Translations under genes and position numbers: made by a program | The notes under the pieces: model-generated | What the model saw: only the letters and a program-made list of their open reading frames with translations | Told to the model about the DNA's origin: nothing | Database searches by the model: none | Source of the DNA: Parietichytrium sp. I65-24A | Taxonomy: Eukaryota; Sar; Bigyra; Thraustochytrida; Thraustochytriidae | DNA length: 64,000 bases | NCBI GenBank assembly: GCA_012862575.1 | Contig: BLSF01000008.1 | Span: 372,001 to 436,000, forward strand | Direction of reading: 5' to 3' | Part shown: one piece after another, positions 1-10,008 of the stretch | How the letters are laid out: each line of letters starts with the position of its first letter | Position numbering within the stretch: the first letter of the stretch is position 1

Positions 1-719
1 ACATAAGCTCACTGTGAACTGACACTGGGTTTTGTATGTACATATACCTACAAGCCAATAGCTAGCTCACTAGCTAGCTAGTCAAAATAGTATGAAATAG
101 CGTGTTTTTTGGAATAGTGCTGTGGTGTTTTGTGAACACAGAATTGGTTTTTAGTATGATATACGTTAAGTGGAAGAGTATGAGTACAGTGGTTGTAGAG
201 AGACTAGAAGCCAGCCCACTACTTGGACTCCACATACCGGTCATTGCTGGAAAACCTCTAGCTAGAACATGCGAAGTCGGTCAGTTCGACATAGTTCGGC
301 TTAGTTGTGCCATGTTGTGCCTTTACAGCCTTTACGCTTCCAAGTTCTCGGTTCTGACTGACCTTCTCTCTACACTTTATCATACTGCCTCCATAGTCAC
401 ACCCAGATTGACTCCATTTTACCCTCAAAGTAACAACGATTACGAAAAGCTAGCGCAACCCCTACCGCTTATTCCTATCTGTCCTCCCCCAGTCCTACCG
501 GGACGAGTATGCCCTCTGATAAGGCGGTACGGCCAGCTAGCCGAGAAATAGTGGTAGAAGGCTATGTGCGGGTCAACCAAAGAGGTAATGGCAATCGGCG
601 CTGAGCAAGCTGAGCACTCTGAGCACTGAGCAACGTCGACGAAAATACTTTACCACTTTGGTACTATTTAGTAAATAGAAAGAGACGGAGATGCAACTGA
701 TAGACACTGTTGGAAAAGG
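1..719. other. left-edge intergenic stretch
   Basis: I see no supported gene here. One 149-codon open frame (102-551, +) has no recognisable motif and no clear splice context, so I treat it as chance. A short purine-rich tract precedes the transporter gene. Confidence 0.5.
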
Positions 720-878
720 TTGGGCAAGTCACAGCCCATAGGCGAAGGAGCAACGCCACGGGAGAAGGAGGCGGGCGAAGAGAAGGAGAGCAAGGAATTG
801 CGAACGCGGGAAAGAAGGAAGAAAAGAAGAAAAGAGAGCAAAGAGAAAGAAAAAAAGGCCTCCAAAGGAAAAGTCAAG

Positions 879-2270
879 ATGGCCAAGAATGGCGCGCTAG
901 TTTTGATGTTCTTCGCGCTTGGGCTGGCGGCGATGCTCCCATGGAATACGATCATCACGAATGTGCAGTACTTTGACACAAGGCTCTGCGGGACAAGCCG
1001 CGAATCGGATTATCTCAGCGTGTTCATGATTGCCTTCCTGGTGTGCGACTTGGTGGGTGCGCTGGTAGTCATGTTCTTTGTGAAATACATCTCCGAGCGC
1101 ACTCTTGTAGTCTTCCCGCTGACGAAAACTTCGGTGGGCTTCTCCGTGCTCGCACTTTTCTCCGTTCTGCCGACTGTCTCCACCGGTCTGTTCTTTGGAT
1201 TCACCACGTGGGTTGTGGTCCTCTCGGGCCTCATCAAGAGTATGTTTGTGAGCGGCTGCGCAAGTCTTGCCGCAAGGCATCGCCAGGCGCTGATGGGCTG
1301 GCTTTTGTCCGGGATGGCTGCTGCCGGTGTGCTGACGTCTTTTATCAGCATTCTTACCACCGGCGCCGTCCCAATTCATCACCAATTTTGTCTGGTGGAA
1401 GACGAATCCGAGGACCTTGTCTGCAAGGAAGTGCATGCCGAGTGGAACACGTTTGTCTACTTTATGGTATCCGTTCTCGTGTCCCTCTTTGGCATGGCTT
1501 CCTACTCCTACTTGGATAAGCACGCAATGAAAGAAGCTGGGGAAGCTACCAGAGACGAAAAATCCGACGAGGAACTACAGAAGCAACACGCTCAAGTTCG
1601 AACCGTTTCGGATGGCGACGACAGTGTGATGAAAGACGTTGACAGCACCGAGCTCGCCTTGGAGGACATTAGCCTCGATGACACGCCCCCGGAGCCACCG
1701 ATGGAGGTAATCACGGCCTCTTTTGAGTTTGGCGGTCTGACGAACGTGATCTATAGAAGCAGATTCTTTCTTTGCAGTGTGGTCATTTCGGTAATGATCA
1801 CTTTCACCGTTTTCCCTGCAATCACCTCGAGTATCCAGTCGCAGAACCGATGTACGGCTGGTGCCTATCGCATTTTCAACGACCTGTTTACCCCCATGCT
1901 TTTCCTTGCCTATAATTCCTTCGATATGATTGGTCGCGCTATCGGCGGTCACGCGAAGCAGGTTCGAGGAAGACGTATACTTCTCCTGAGCTTGCTCCGA
2001 GTGGTTCTGGTCCCTCTCATATGGTTCTGCAACGTTCGAGGTGCAACTCTGGCGGTGGTTTTCGTGCACGACGCGTTCCCAATCATTTTTGTGTCCCTGT
2101 TGGGACTCTCCAACGGTTTCGTCCTCTGCCAATGCTTCACTGGCGCGGCAGCGGCGGTGCCCCGCAGTCAGCAAAAGCTGAGCTCGACCCTCACTGTACT
2201 TTGTCTCACAGTTGGCCTCTTGTTCGGAAGTACCTTCAGCTTTCTTAGTACCGGCGTTGTCAAGGGATAA
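879..2270 (+). CDS. equilibrative nucleoside transporter (ENT/SLC29 family)
   Basis: Predicted multi-pass membrane carrier that moves nucleosides or nucleobases across a membrane by facilitated diffusion or proton symport. The family signature is in the first helix: a leucine/alanine-rich segment ending in LPWNTIIT, followed by a YF pair. I count eleven hydrophobic segments with the long charged loop after helix 6 (about residues 215-280 of the longer reading), which is the ENT topology. The frame is open back to an ATG at 720, adding 53 residues of Lys/Glu-rich sequence. I prefer 879 because it has a strong initiation context (AAGATGGCC) and the upstream part looks like purine-rich leader. 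No intron is evident. Family assignment is strong; substrate cannot be read from the sequence. Confidence 0.85.
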   Translation: MAKNGALVLMFFALGLAAMLPWNTIITNVQYFDTRLCGTSRESDYLSVFMIAFLVCDLVGALVVMFFVKYISERTLVVFPLTKTSVGFSVLALFSVLPTVSTGLFFGFTTWVVVLSGLIKSMFVSGCASLAARHRQALMGWLLSGMAAAGVLTSFISILTTGAVPIHHQFCLVEDESEDLVCKEVHAEWNTFVYFMVSVLVSLFGMASYSYLDKHAMKEAGEATRDEKSDEELQKQHAQVRTVSDGDDSVMKDVDSTELALEDISLDDTPPEPPMEVITASFEFGGLTNVIYRSRFFLCSVVISVMITFTVFPAITSSIQSQNRCTAGAYRIFNDLFTPMLFLAYNSFDMIGRAIGGHAKQVRGRRILLLSLLRVVLVPLIWFCNVRGATLAVVFVHDAFPIIFVSLLGLSNGFVLCQCFTGAAAAVPRSQQKLSSTLTVLCLTVGLLFGSTFSFLSTGVVKG

Positions 2271-2780
2271 GTGTCTGTCAAGTCTTCCGAACGTTGATCA
2301 CATCGCCGCAAACCATTTTCTCACCCAAAGCTGGTGCATTGACTTGCCTACACATCTGTTCATACTCTTAAAATCCTAACTTTAATCCCCTAAAAATAGC
2401 TAACATAAAACCTAACTCTAACTCACCACGACAGCGAACATGCCCTCGTTCTATTTCTATCCGTTCACCAATAATGCACCGCGACACTACTATATCCAGT
2501 CCTTAATCAATACTAGCAAAAAGCGCACACCCGACGCATATAATAACGAATAACAAGGAAAGTGCGCAAATTAGTGCAAAGTTGCGAGACTCGAATGCAA
2601 GAACAAGAACGCAAGCACCCCACCTTCCGATAGGGTTTGTTTACGCTCTCACTTCGTGGCTTCGCAAGCAGATAGATAGATAAATAGATAAATAGAGAGA
2701 GAAGAGAGAGAGGAAAATCGGAGATGGTAAACAAGAGATAAGAGGTCCTTGGGAGATCGTGATAGACCAAGTCGGGGCTT
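2271..2780. other. intergenic, ENT to CNB gene
   Basis: No gene seen. It holds the 3' flank of the transporter and a purine-rich leader with GATA/GAGA simple sequence (about 2670-2715) before the next start codon. Confidence 0.5.
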
Positions 2781-5700
2781 GTGCTGAGGAGAGCTCGCAA
2801 AGCTATTTCTTTTCCGAAAGCACCCGCAAAGGGCGCCCAAAGGGCTGCCGAAGGCAAGGAGACGAGCGGCGGAGACGCAATGGACAAGGTACCCCAACTC
2901 GCCAAAATGGCGAGCGTGCGAGGAGCATGGCGGAAAGATTCTGTGCAGCGATCGACGGTGATGGGGATCGGTAAAGCAATGATGGCGAACAGTAAGACGG
3001 CGCTGGGGAGGAGGACAACGGGGCTGGAAAACGCGAACAAGTCGGAAATGGCGCAGCAAGAAAGTCGCGAGGAACGCGCGCAGGAGAACCTGGACGCCAA
3101 GGTGGAGCTGCTCAATCAGGTGTCGTTTATATCGCAGCTTCCGCGAAGACAGCAGGAGATGCTTGCGTTGGTGTCGACAGTTCGCCTGGTGGATGAAGAT
3201 GAGAAAGTCGTACAGCAAGGAACGTCCGAAAGGAAACTTTACATCCTCTGTGAAGGAGAGGTGTTGCTGACTCACCGGCTCAACCCCGAGGATATGTTTG
3301 AAGCAGAAAAGCCTGTCAGAGTTGAGCACGCTCCGGCATTCTTTGGCGAATCTCCTTTGTTGACCAGCGAGCCTTTCACGGAATCGATATATTGCGTGAA
3401 GAGCTGCACATTTATTGTTCTTGACGGAGAGGATTTTGACAACATACTGGGCTCAAACGATTCGGTGAGGGGCATTTTGGAGCTTCGAAGAGACGCCAGA
3501 GAAGCCGAGGTCCTGGACCAAATCCCGTTCTTGAAATCCGTCAAACCGGCCCAGAAGGTACAAATACTGCATTGCATGCAAGCAATCTCTTTCGACGACG
3601 GGGAGCGCATTTGTGTGCAAGGTCAGAGGGGGGAGACCTTTTACGTAATCATGCAAGGAAGCGTGCTCGTGGAGACATACGGTGAGGATCGAGACGCTCC
3701 GCCAATAGAGAGTAGGACCAAGCATATCCTGGAGATCTTCGGGGAGTCTGCGCTTCTAGAAGACAAGCCCCGAAATACGGATGTGGTTGCGCTTGGGCAC
3801 GTGGTCTGTCTGTATCTCCACAGGTCTGTATTTGTGGATATGTTTCCTCAGCTTATAGACACCATTTTGGAATCCACAGCGATGCCATTGGTTGCCCATC
3901 TCACCATTCGCCACACGTTAAGACACAATTTGACTCTGGCAGATGACGAGGGCCATGGCCAAGCAAGACCAAAAACAAAGGCACAAGAAACAGGGGATGA
4001 CGAGGAAGATGAATTTCCTCACAGTTTCAAATTGGAGGACGAGTGGTGTCATATGTTTGCCGCAGGAGAAGATTGGGGACCCGGCGACACCTTCATCAAG
4101 TTACAGGAGAAGGACCACATCACAGGCAAAATTCGAACGGTGATGTTTGAGTCCGTATATGAAAGAGTGTGCCACAAGTACCTTTTAACAGATTACAAGC
4201 GGATCCAAGCACGCGGTTCGACTCGAGAGGCAACGAGCAACGTTCCAACTCAAGCTACCGAAAGTCAATCGGAGGATTGGGGGCAGTTTGGCAGCGTGGT
4301 TCGACTTTTGTGCGCTCCGCGGCCACAGAGTCAAAGCGCACACAAATTGCGCGATGAAGCTTCTCGCCGGAAAAATAGCGGCACAGATAGACCAAATAGC
4401 AGACAGGATTCCGGGAAGCCAAAACGAAGACGCTCTTCCCTTGCCGGGCGATCCCAAGCATTGGAAGCAATGGCAAAAGATCGTAGTGCGCTATTAGCAA
4501 CGTCACGTTTTGCAAGTTTGGTGAGAAGTGTTTTGGAGTCCCATCCGGAGTGCAGGACCAGGGAGCAAATGGCTGCTCTCGAGCTGATGTTCGACAGGGA
4601 TAACAAAATTTTCCAATTGCTTTCGCTCAGGGACGACAGCACCAGAGCCGCAATCCTGCAACAGGCGACCCTTTGTTGTTTCGAGAAGGGCCAGTCGATT
4701 GTGTCGCAGAACGAGCCAGTAAAAGGCCTTTATATTATCTTGAGAGGTCAAGCCCTGCTTTGCACTCGATTCCGCAACAACAAGCGGGTGCGAGTCCGTT
4801 CTTTAGGCGCGGTCAGCTCTGGAGGATACCTTGGGTATCTGTCCATGCTGTCGGCAGAACCTCACGAGCTGCAATACGGTCTTTACACTGCCACTGCGAC
4901 ATGCAGAACCGAAGCGCTTTTTCTCTCGTCTGACCACTACTTTGCATACTGCGACACGCTGGACAGATTCAACGATAGAAAGGCCTCCGTAATGTCTATC
5001 GAGCAACTGTGCTGCACAAAAGGCATCCCGAACGAGCCTGCTGTTTCTCAGCTTGCGATGCTCTTGTCAGCAGCGGAATACAACAAAGACTTTTGCTTTC
5101 TTGCAAATGGGGGATTTTTTGAGGACCAGTACGTACACGTGATCACTTCCGGGACGGTTGGAGTTTACTGTCTTCGGGAATCTGGCGAATGGATTGACCT
5201 CGGAGTGTTAGGACCGGGCGAAATGATGACCAAATATGATGCCCAGCTATCGAATGTCGCATTGGCATCCACGAGCGCAGTGACAACGCTCAGAATTCCT
5301 TTGGACAAGCTACAAGCGCTGGACAAATTCGCCGTCGCGGGTATTAAAGAAAACGCACGGGCCAAGGCAGAATGGCGCCTGCAGCGTCATCGTTCCGTTG
5401 TTCAATTGACACGGCCGCGCGACGCGCCTTCATGGGCCATACGCAGCGGACAAAACTATAGTCAGACTAGACAACGCCACCACTTCACCGAGCGACAGCG
5501 AAGAATGTCGATGCGGCATTTTCACTCTGCGGACCCCGCGTTGCAAGCAGCTCGTTCAAAATTTGCTCGGCAAAGCGACGGGTCGGACGAGTCTGGGAGC
5601 TTGGTCGAAGCTGGCGCGCTGGATGGGTTCGTTCCGAGTCCTCTTGTGAGAACCGGTTCAGCTCCAAAGCTATCTCAAGGGTTTCTTCGGCCAAATAGCC

Positions 5701-6065
5701 CGGTGGAAGAGCAAAAGCAACCAGAGAGGGTTGTAGACAAGAACCGTATTATGGCGGCGCTCCAAGTCGTATCTGCCCACTATTCCTCCGATGTTCACGA
5801 GAGACAAAAGGTTATCTGCCCTTCCGAAGGGCCACGGCAAGGCGGGCTCTCTCCATCTGGCTCGATGTCCCGCATTGAGGTAAGCATGCCAGTGTCTGAC
5901 TCTGGGAAGCACACAACGCGAGCAGCGAAACTCGAAAGCATCGCGCGGCAGAGGGACAAAGACCGATTTTTTGCTCGCGCTATCCCTTCGCGCTCACTGA
6001 TCCTTCGGCAACGGAGCTTTGCGACAGTCACCAAAAATTGGCTCCCCCGAGGGCCGCCTGCATGA
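2781..6065 (+). CDS. large protein with several cyclic-nucleotide-binding (CNB) domains
   Basis: A 1094-residue single-exon protein with repeated CNB (CAP-family effector) folds. Domain 1 is at about residues 115-230 (FFGESPLL cassette). Domain 2 is at about 250-370 and has the best phosphate-binding cassette, FGESALL followed by PRNTDVVA, keeping the Glu and Arg that bind cyclic nucleotide. Domain 3 is at about 610-735 and a degenerate domain 4 at about 755-880. No kinase, channel or GEF domain is visible. A linker around 380-600 and a Ser/Arg-rich tail after about 890 are probably disordered. A basic RRTTGL site near residue 75 could be a kinase substrate or pseudosubstrate, but that is speculation. 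The start at 2781 is the first ATG; 2880 is an alternative. It is most likely a cAMP/cGMP-responsive regulator or scaffold. Confidence 0.8.
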   Translation: MLRRARKAISFPKAPAKGAQRAAEGKETSGGDAMDKVPQLAKMASVRGAWRKDSVQRSTVMGIGKAMMANSKTALGRRTTGLENANKSEMAQQESREERAQENLDAKVELLNQVSFISQLPRRQQEMLALVSTVRLVDEDEKVVQQGTSERKLYILCEGEVLLTHRLNPEDMFEAEKPVRVEHAPAFFGESPLLTSEPFTESIYCVKSCTFIVLDGEDFDNILGSNDSVRGILELRRDAREAEVLDQIPFLKSVKPAQKVQILHCMQAISFDDGERICVQGQRGETFYVIMQGSVLVETYGEDRDAPPIESRTKHILEIFGESALLEDKPRNTDVVALGHVVCLYLHRSVFVDMFPQLIDTILESTAMPLVAHLTIRHTLRHNLTLADDEGHGQARPKTKAQETGDDEEDEFPHSFKLEDEWCHMFAAGEDWGPGDTFIKLQEKDHITGKIRTVMFESVYERVCHKYLLTDYKRIQARGSTREATSNVPTQATESQSEDWGQFGSVVRLLCAPRPQSQSAHKLRDEASRRKNSGTDRPNSRQDSGKPKRRRSSLAGRSQALEAMAKDRSALLATSRFASLVRSVLESHPECRTREQMAALELMFDRDNKIFQLLSLRDDSTRAAILQQATLCCFEKGQSIVSQNEPVKGLYIILRGQALLCTRFRNNKRVRVRSLGAVSSGGYLGYLSMLSAEPHELQYGLYTATATCRTEALFLSSDHYFAYCDTLDRFNDRKASVMSIEQLCCTKGIPNEPAVSQLAMLLSAAEYNKDFCFLANGGFFEDQYVHVITSGTVGVYCLRESGEWIDLGVLGPGEMMTKYDAQLSNVALASTSAVTTLRIPLDKLQALDKFAVAGIKENARAKAEWRLQRHRSVVQLTRPRDAPSWAIRSGQNYSQTRQRHHFTERQRRMSMRHFHSADPALQAARSKFARQSDGSDESGSLVEAGALDGFVPSPLVRTGSAPKLSQGFLRPNSPVEEQKQPERVVDKNRIMAALQVVSAHYSSDVHERQKVICPSEGPRQGGLSPSGSMSRIEVSMPVSDSGKHTTRAAKLESIARQRDKDRFFARAIPSRSLILRQRSFATVTKNWLPRGPPA

Positions 6066-6299
6066 GCTCAACAAGTGCCGGATACCCGGAAGACCCATGA
6101 ATATTATGATTCTATACTTTTTGGAACTTTTGCATTTAGTGATTCTAAAATTAACATGTAAAAAACATCTTCAATCATTGTACAGGTTCTCCTTTTCTGT
6201 TTCTTTGCATCCTTCTCCACATTCAATATGTGGTCGGCAAGGGCACCTCCGTTTCTGTATTCTGGTAAATAAAACAACTCCCTTGTGAGCAATCGCGGC
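6066..6299. other. convergent 3' spacer
   Basis: Short AT-rich spacer between the convergent CNB and EDR2-C genes. It probably carries both 3' ends, and an AATAAA-like string occurs at 6266-6272. Confidence 0.4.
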
Positions 6300-7547
6300 T
6301 TAGGAGACCGAATATGGCCTAAGAATGTGTTGACTGTCTTTGTGAAAGTTGACCGGCACAGCACTGTGAAGATCAATGTTAAACATGGCCGAGCAGGCAA
6401 TCGCCCTCTCCGGAAGCTCCTCGTCTTTCTCGCCCTGGATGACATACGCGCACTGCAGCTCCATCTGCGGGATACGATCCTGCAGAGAATTGATTGCCTT
6501 GCGCGGCAAGTATGCGAAGTCATGCACATTGATGTCAACTCCGAGAAACTGGTCATCCACATTCTCGTCGATCGGCCCGCGAAACAGCGTACCCGTTTTA
6601 AAGATGATCACAGGCTTGCCATTGTAACTCTGGAACATGGACGGCACGCCCACTTCGGACATGTTTTGAATCATTCCCACCACCTTGAACCTTCTGGCCA
6701 TGTCGTCATTAAACATGGCTTCTTTGAAAAATTTGGCGAGCAGCCGTACAGCGGGCGAGGCCGTTTCCAGGTTCATGGCTTCGCGGTACGTGGCAGGCTT
6801 TATTTCAAAGTACTGCACAACGCTAATGCCCGGTTCGGTCTCCGACTTGCCAAACATTTTCGGTGTGCCCATTGGAATTTGGATGTTGCAAATGATAATC
6901 CTCGGGAGCGGGCAAGGGCCCTCCAAGCCAAACTCTGGCAAGTCCGCTGGCGGCAGCTGCACAAACTCTGCCACGTTGCAAATCTTGGCCTCTTTGTCGA
7001 ACGTGTTGCGCAGCACGTCCATTCCCACCTGCTTGTACAGCGCAGGCTGTGACGGGCCCTTGCGCTTCAGCTTGTTATAATTCGGTCCGCTCCTCAACTT
7101 GAACTCCTCCGCCACTCCGTCTCGCCAGCCGCATTTCCCAGCCGCGCCTTTCCCATCGCACGTAGCTCCGGCCCTCAGCTTGCCCAACGCACTCTTTCTC
7201 CGCTTCTCCCCATCCTTCTCCCCATCCTTCTCCTTCTGCTGCACCTTGCTCTCCTCCTCGCCAACTTGCTCCTCCTGCTCGTAAGGGTCCCCGCGCGTAC
7301 GTGTCTCCGCTGCGGCGACGCTCTTTCCTTGGTCTCCGCGGACAGAGGGAGCGGCTACAGAGGACTCGGAGAGCGGAGGAATGCGCGAGGCACTGAGGGC
7401 ACTGAGGGCACTGAGGGCACTGAGGGATGGCGTGGTGCGCGGCTGTGGCTGCGACTGCGACTGCGACTGCGGCGGCGGAGAGGACGGGCTGGTGGAGAAC
7501 GCGGCGGCGAGATCCAACGAGGTGTACTCGTACAGGAAGCTGGTCAT
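6300..7547 (-). CDS. EDR2 C-terminal (DUF1336) domain protein
   Basis: Protein of about 415 residues whose C-terminal two thirds match the EDR2_C/DUF1336 domain, known from plant ENHANCED DISEASE RESISTANCE 2 and many protists. Landmarks are the opening FKLRSGPNY, the LPRIIICNIQIP strand, the central FKVVGMIQNM and the terminal hydrophobic strands ending near the stop. In plants the domain accompanies lipid-binding START/PH modules; none is visible here, so this is a stand-alone domain. The N-terminal ~150 residues are low complexity: a Ser-Gln/Pro run and a Ser-Ala-Leu run encoded by a 9-bp DNA repeat. The frame is open further upstream to 7736, but the ATG at 7547 begins the plausible protein (MTSFLYEY). 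The lipid-related role is inference. Confidence 0.75.
   Translation of the reverse strand: MTSFLYEYTSLDLAAAFSTSPSSPPPQSQSQSQPQPRTTPSLSALSALSALSASRIPPLSESSVAAPSVRGDQGKSVAAAETRTRGDPYEQEEQVGEEESKVQQKEKDGEKDGEKRRKSALGKLRAGATCDGKGAAGKCGWRDGVAEEFKLRSGPNYNKLKRKGPSQPALYKQVGMDVLRNTFDKEAKICNVAEFVQLPPADLPEFGLEGPCPLPRIIICNIQIPMGTPKMFGKSETEPGISVVQYFEIKPATYREAMNLETASPAVRLLAKFFKEAMFNDDMARRFKVVGMIQNMSEVGVPSMFQSYNGKPVIIFKTGTLFRGPIDENVDDQFLGVDINVHDFAYLPRKAINSLQDRIPQMELQCAYVIQGEKDEELPERAIACSAMFNIDLHSAVPVNFHKDSQHILRPYSVS
7389..7427. repeat. 9-bp tandem repeat inside the EDR2-C gene
   Basis: About four copies of GCACTGAGG. The unit is a multiple of three, so it encodes a short Ser-Ala-Leu repeat in the protein on the minus strand and keeps frame. 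Confidence 0.8.
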
Positions 7548-7827
7548 GGCGGCGGAGTTTGCTGGGGCTACAAGGGAAGGAGGTTTGCGGTGCGACCTTG
7601 CGACCCTGGTCAAAGTATGGGTTGCGCAAGTGAGTGATTGATTGAGTGAGTGATTGTGAGATGGTGGCGACGCGGTTTGAGATCGGCGTCGGGTTGAGCG
7701 GGCTGGGTGGACTGGAGATGAGTACAGCACTGGCAACAGTGAGTGTTTGTGAGTTGGATTGGATTGGAATGGAATGGATGGGGTGAATGGATGTTCAGAG
7801 ATACAAACAATTGCGGTGTTGATTTAC

Positions 7828-8972
7828 TTACATGCGCGCCTGGTGGATGCGGTAGTCGCTGATCTGCACATCATCGTAGCCAGAGTCGGCGTAGTCACCT
7901 TCAAACCGCTTTCGGCGGAACTCTCCCCAGGTGTATGCGCGGTAATGCGAGGCCTCGCCATTCTCCAAGGTCTTGGGTGCGCACATGGAAGAGTAAGATG
8001 GGTTCAGAAAGTATGGGACAGAGTACCGCTCGCGGTCGCGGCAGGCCAGCACACGGTGCACCGGGCTGAGGTACCTGTCGTTTGTCCACACTTGCAGGGT
8101 ATCGCCGACGTTGATGATGAACCCGTCAGGAGCAGGGAAGATGCGAACGAACTTGTGCCGGGCGCGATCCAGGACTTGCAGGCTTGGAGGGTCGTCCGCA
8201 CGTTGGCGAAGAACTGTGAGCACACCAGCGTCTGTGTGCTTGTTGATGGATAGGACTCCGTCCGTTTTCGAGTTTGGCTCCGTGTCTGCGTTCCAGCTCT
8301 CCTCGACCGGTGAGAAACTGCCGTTGCACACGGGGTATCTATTGAGACGCATGAAGCTAGTGTTTGGCTCGAGATCTGTCCGCCGGGCGAATTTTGTCAA
8401 ACACACAGTTTCGGCATTCCAGAGATTAGCGTTTAGCATTCATAAGCAGCAGAGAAGCGTATGGTGTGCCCCGACTTACCTTTCAAAAACGACTCTCTGG
8501 GCAGCCCCAGGCTCATTGCGATGAGACCGGCCACCCTAAGTGCCACCTTTTCCACCTCGTAAAAATAATCCAGCGTGAGGCGGCGGAACTCGCCGCCGTC
8601 CTGCGGCCACTGGTTCTCGCCATCAACTTCCCACTTGCCTTCAGCGCCCATGTCGAAGCCCTCTTTGAAATCCAGCGTCCTCTTGGTCAGCTCGTCATCA
8701 AACCATCCGCGCGGGTTGTCCTGCCTCCTCTTGACCTTTCGCTTCTCCTCCGCGGGGCTCTCGAAGAACGCTTTCATGCCGGCGTCAAACTTTTCTATCG
8801 TCTCCCTGTTGGCGCCGTGGCCCACCACCTGGAAGAAGCCCCATCTCTTGCACGCCTCTCCGACCAGCTCCACCGTCGCCGTACTGTCGCCACCGCTCAG
8901 GTCGATGGTCGGCGGCTCCATCTCCAACAGCTCTCGCTCTTGTCCTGGGAGTCCTGACCCCATGTCGCACAC
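7828..8972 (-). CDS. 2-oxoglutarate/Fe(II) dioxygenase (isopenicillin-N-synthase-like)
   Basis: Two-exon gene: exon 1 8972-8480, intron 8479-8376 (donor GTAAGT, acceptor ACAG), exon 2 8375-7828. The join is phase 1, restores a continuous frame (LKD|LEPNTSF) and gives 346 residues, the usual length for this family. The N-terminal DIOX_N part has RWGFFQVVGHG. The catalytic C-terminal half has the iron ligands HTD and a distal His (SPVHRV) followed by RYS, the 2-oxoglutarate carboxylate contact. The final codons read ATG-TAA-GT, so the stop overlaps a perfect GTAAGT donor; a further 3' exon cannot be excluded. It hydroxylates or desaturates an unknown small molecule, in the plant/fungal style of gibberellin, flavonoid or penicillin-type enzymes. 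Confidence 0.85.
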
Positions 8973-9040
8973 CTTCTAACTTTAGAAAGAGAAAAAATGA
9001 GTCGCCCCTTCTCCTCTGGCTGCCCTCACTTTCTTGCTCT

Positions 9041-9084
9041 CGTGATCTCTCGTGATCTCTCGTGATCTCTCGTGATCTCTCGTG
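9041..9084. repeat. 10-bp tandem repeat (CGTGATCTCT)4
   Basis: Four perfect head-to-tail copies of a 10-bp unit just upstream of the oxygenase gene. Confidence 0.9.
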
Positions 9085-9304
9085 CCTCCGAGTACGCCCT
9101 ACGAGTAACGCCTTACGCGTCCCTTTGGGTACGATAATAGCTCACTCGAAGAATTAATGAATTTACTGTTAATTGCACTCTCAATACACAATTGATGAAA
9201 GAAGAACACAAGAACAAGAACTGAAAGAATTGAAAGTGCTCCGCTCTCCGCTTTACATTTACTTGCTATACCATATGCTATTCCGATGTCTCTGATGTCT
9301 CCGA

Positions 9305-9306
<2 letters not shown>

Positions 9307-9334
<28 letters not shown>
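9307..9334. repeat. (TCTG)7 microsatellite
   Basis: Seven perfect tetranucleotide copies. Confidence 0.9.
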
Positions 9335-9335
<1 letters not shown>

Positions 9336-10008
9336 AAGGCCAGAGCCCGATTTATTCACTGTTACTTCTATTGACTGCGAATTCGCTTTGCGCGCCGTTT
9401 CGGAGCAATTGCTGAACGCGGCGAGCTGCACGAGTACTATTCAACGTACGTTTGCGATCGTTAGCGAGGACCTTGGCATGCTGCGCAGCGAGTACTCGCT
9501 TGAGAAACACTGCGCTTGTTCTTACCGAAAATTGGTAGTGTGAAGAACCGGTATGGAACCAACCCCTGTCGTCTCTCGAGCATCATGCTCGGGTTCTCGA
9601 CCAGTGCGCACACGTCTCCCACCATAGCTATGATTTAGGCTCTCTGGTAATCAAGCCCCCTCTTACGCTTTAATGTATAGAGCTCTACGGAATATGAGAC
9701 TCTAGCGCAGACAGCGAGGACTGTGAGGAGAAACCGATAAGCTTACCGGTACTGGCTATTGGTTGTGTTGAAATTTGAGTGATTGTCTAGACTAGCTAGA
9801 GTTTATGGTTAGAAAAAAAGTTGGGGAAAAGGTTGCTCACACGCGCCACACGCCACTCACATACGGGCCCCACAGCTGAGAAGGGAGGCGCAGTGGGTGG
9901 TTGTGAAGAGCGAAGAGTGAAGAGTGAAGAGCGAAGGGCCAGGTGTGGGGCACGATAAGAAGGGCTGGGAGGGACAGACGGTTTGTGGCGTGGAATGGCA
10001 CGAGGCCC

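Larger units (their letters stand above)
8973..10008. other. divergent intergenic region
   Basis: Upstream region shared by the minus-strand oxygenase and the plus-strand SPX gene. It contains two simple tandem repeats (listed separately) and a TTACCGGTA-type palindrome near 9748. No gene seen. Confidence 0.5.

Noticed and set aside
102-551. 149-codon open frame at the left edge
   Set aside because: No recognisable motif and composition not distinct from intergenic DNA.
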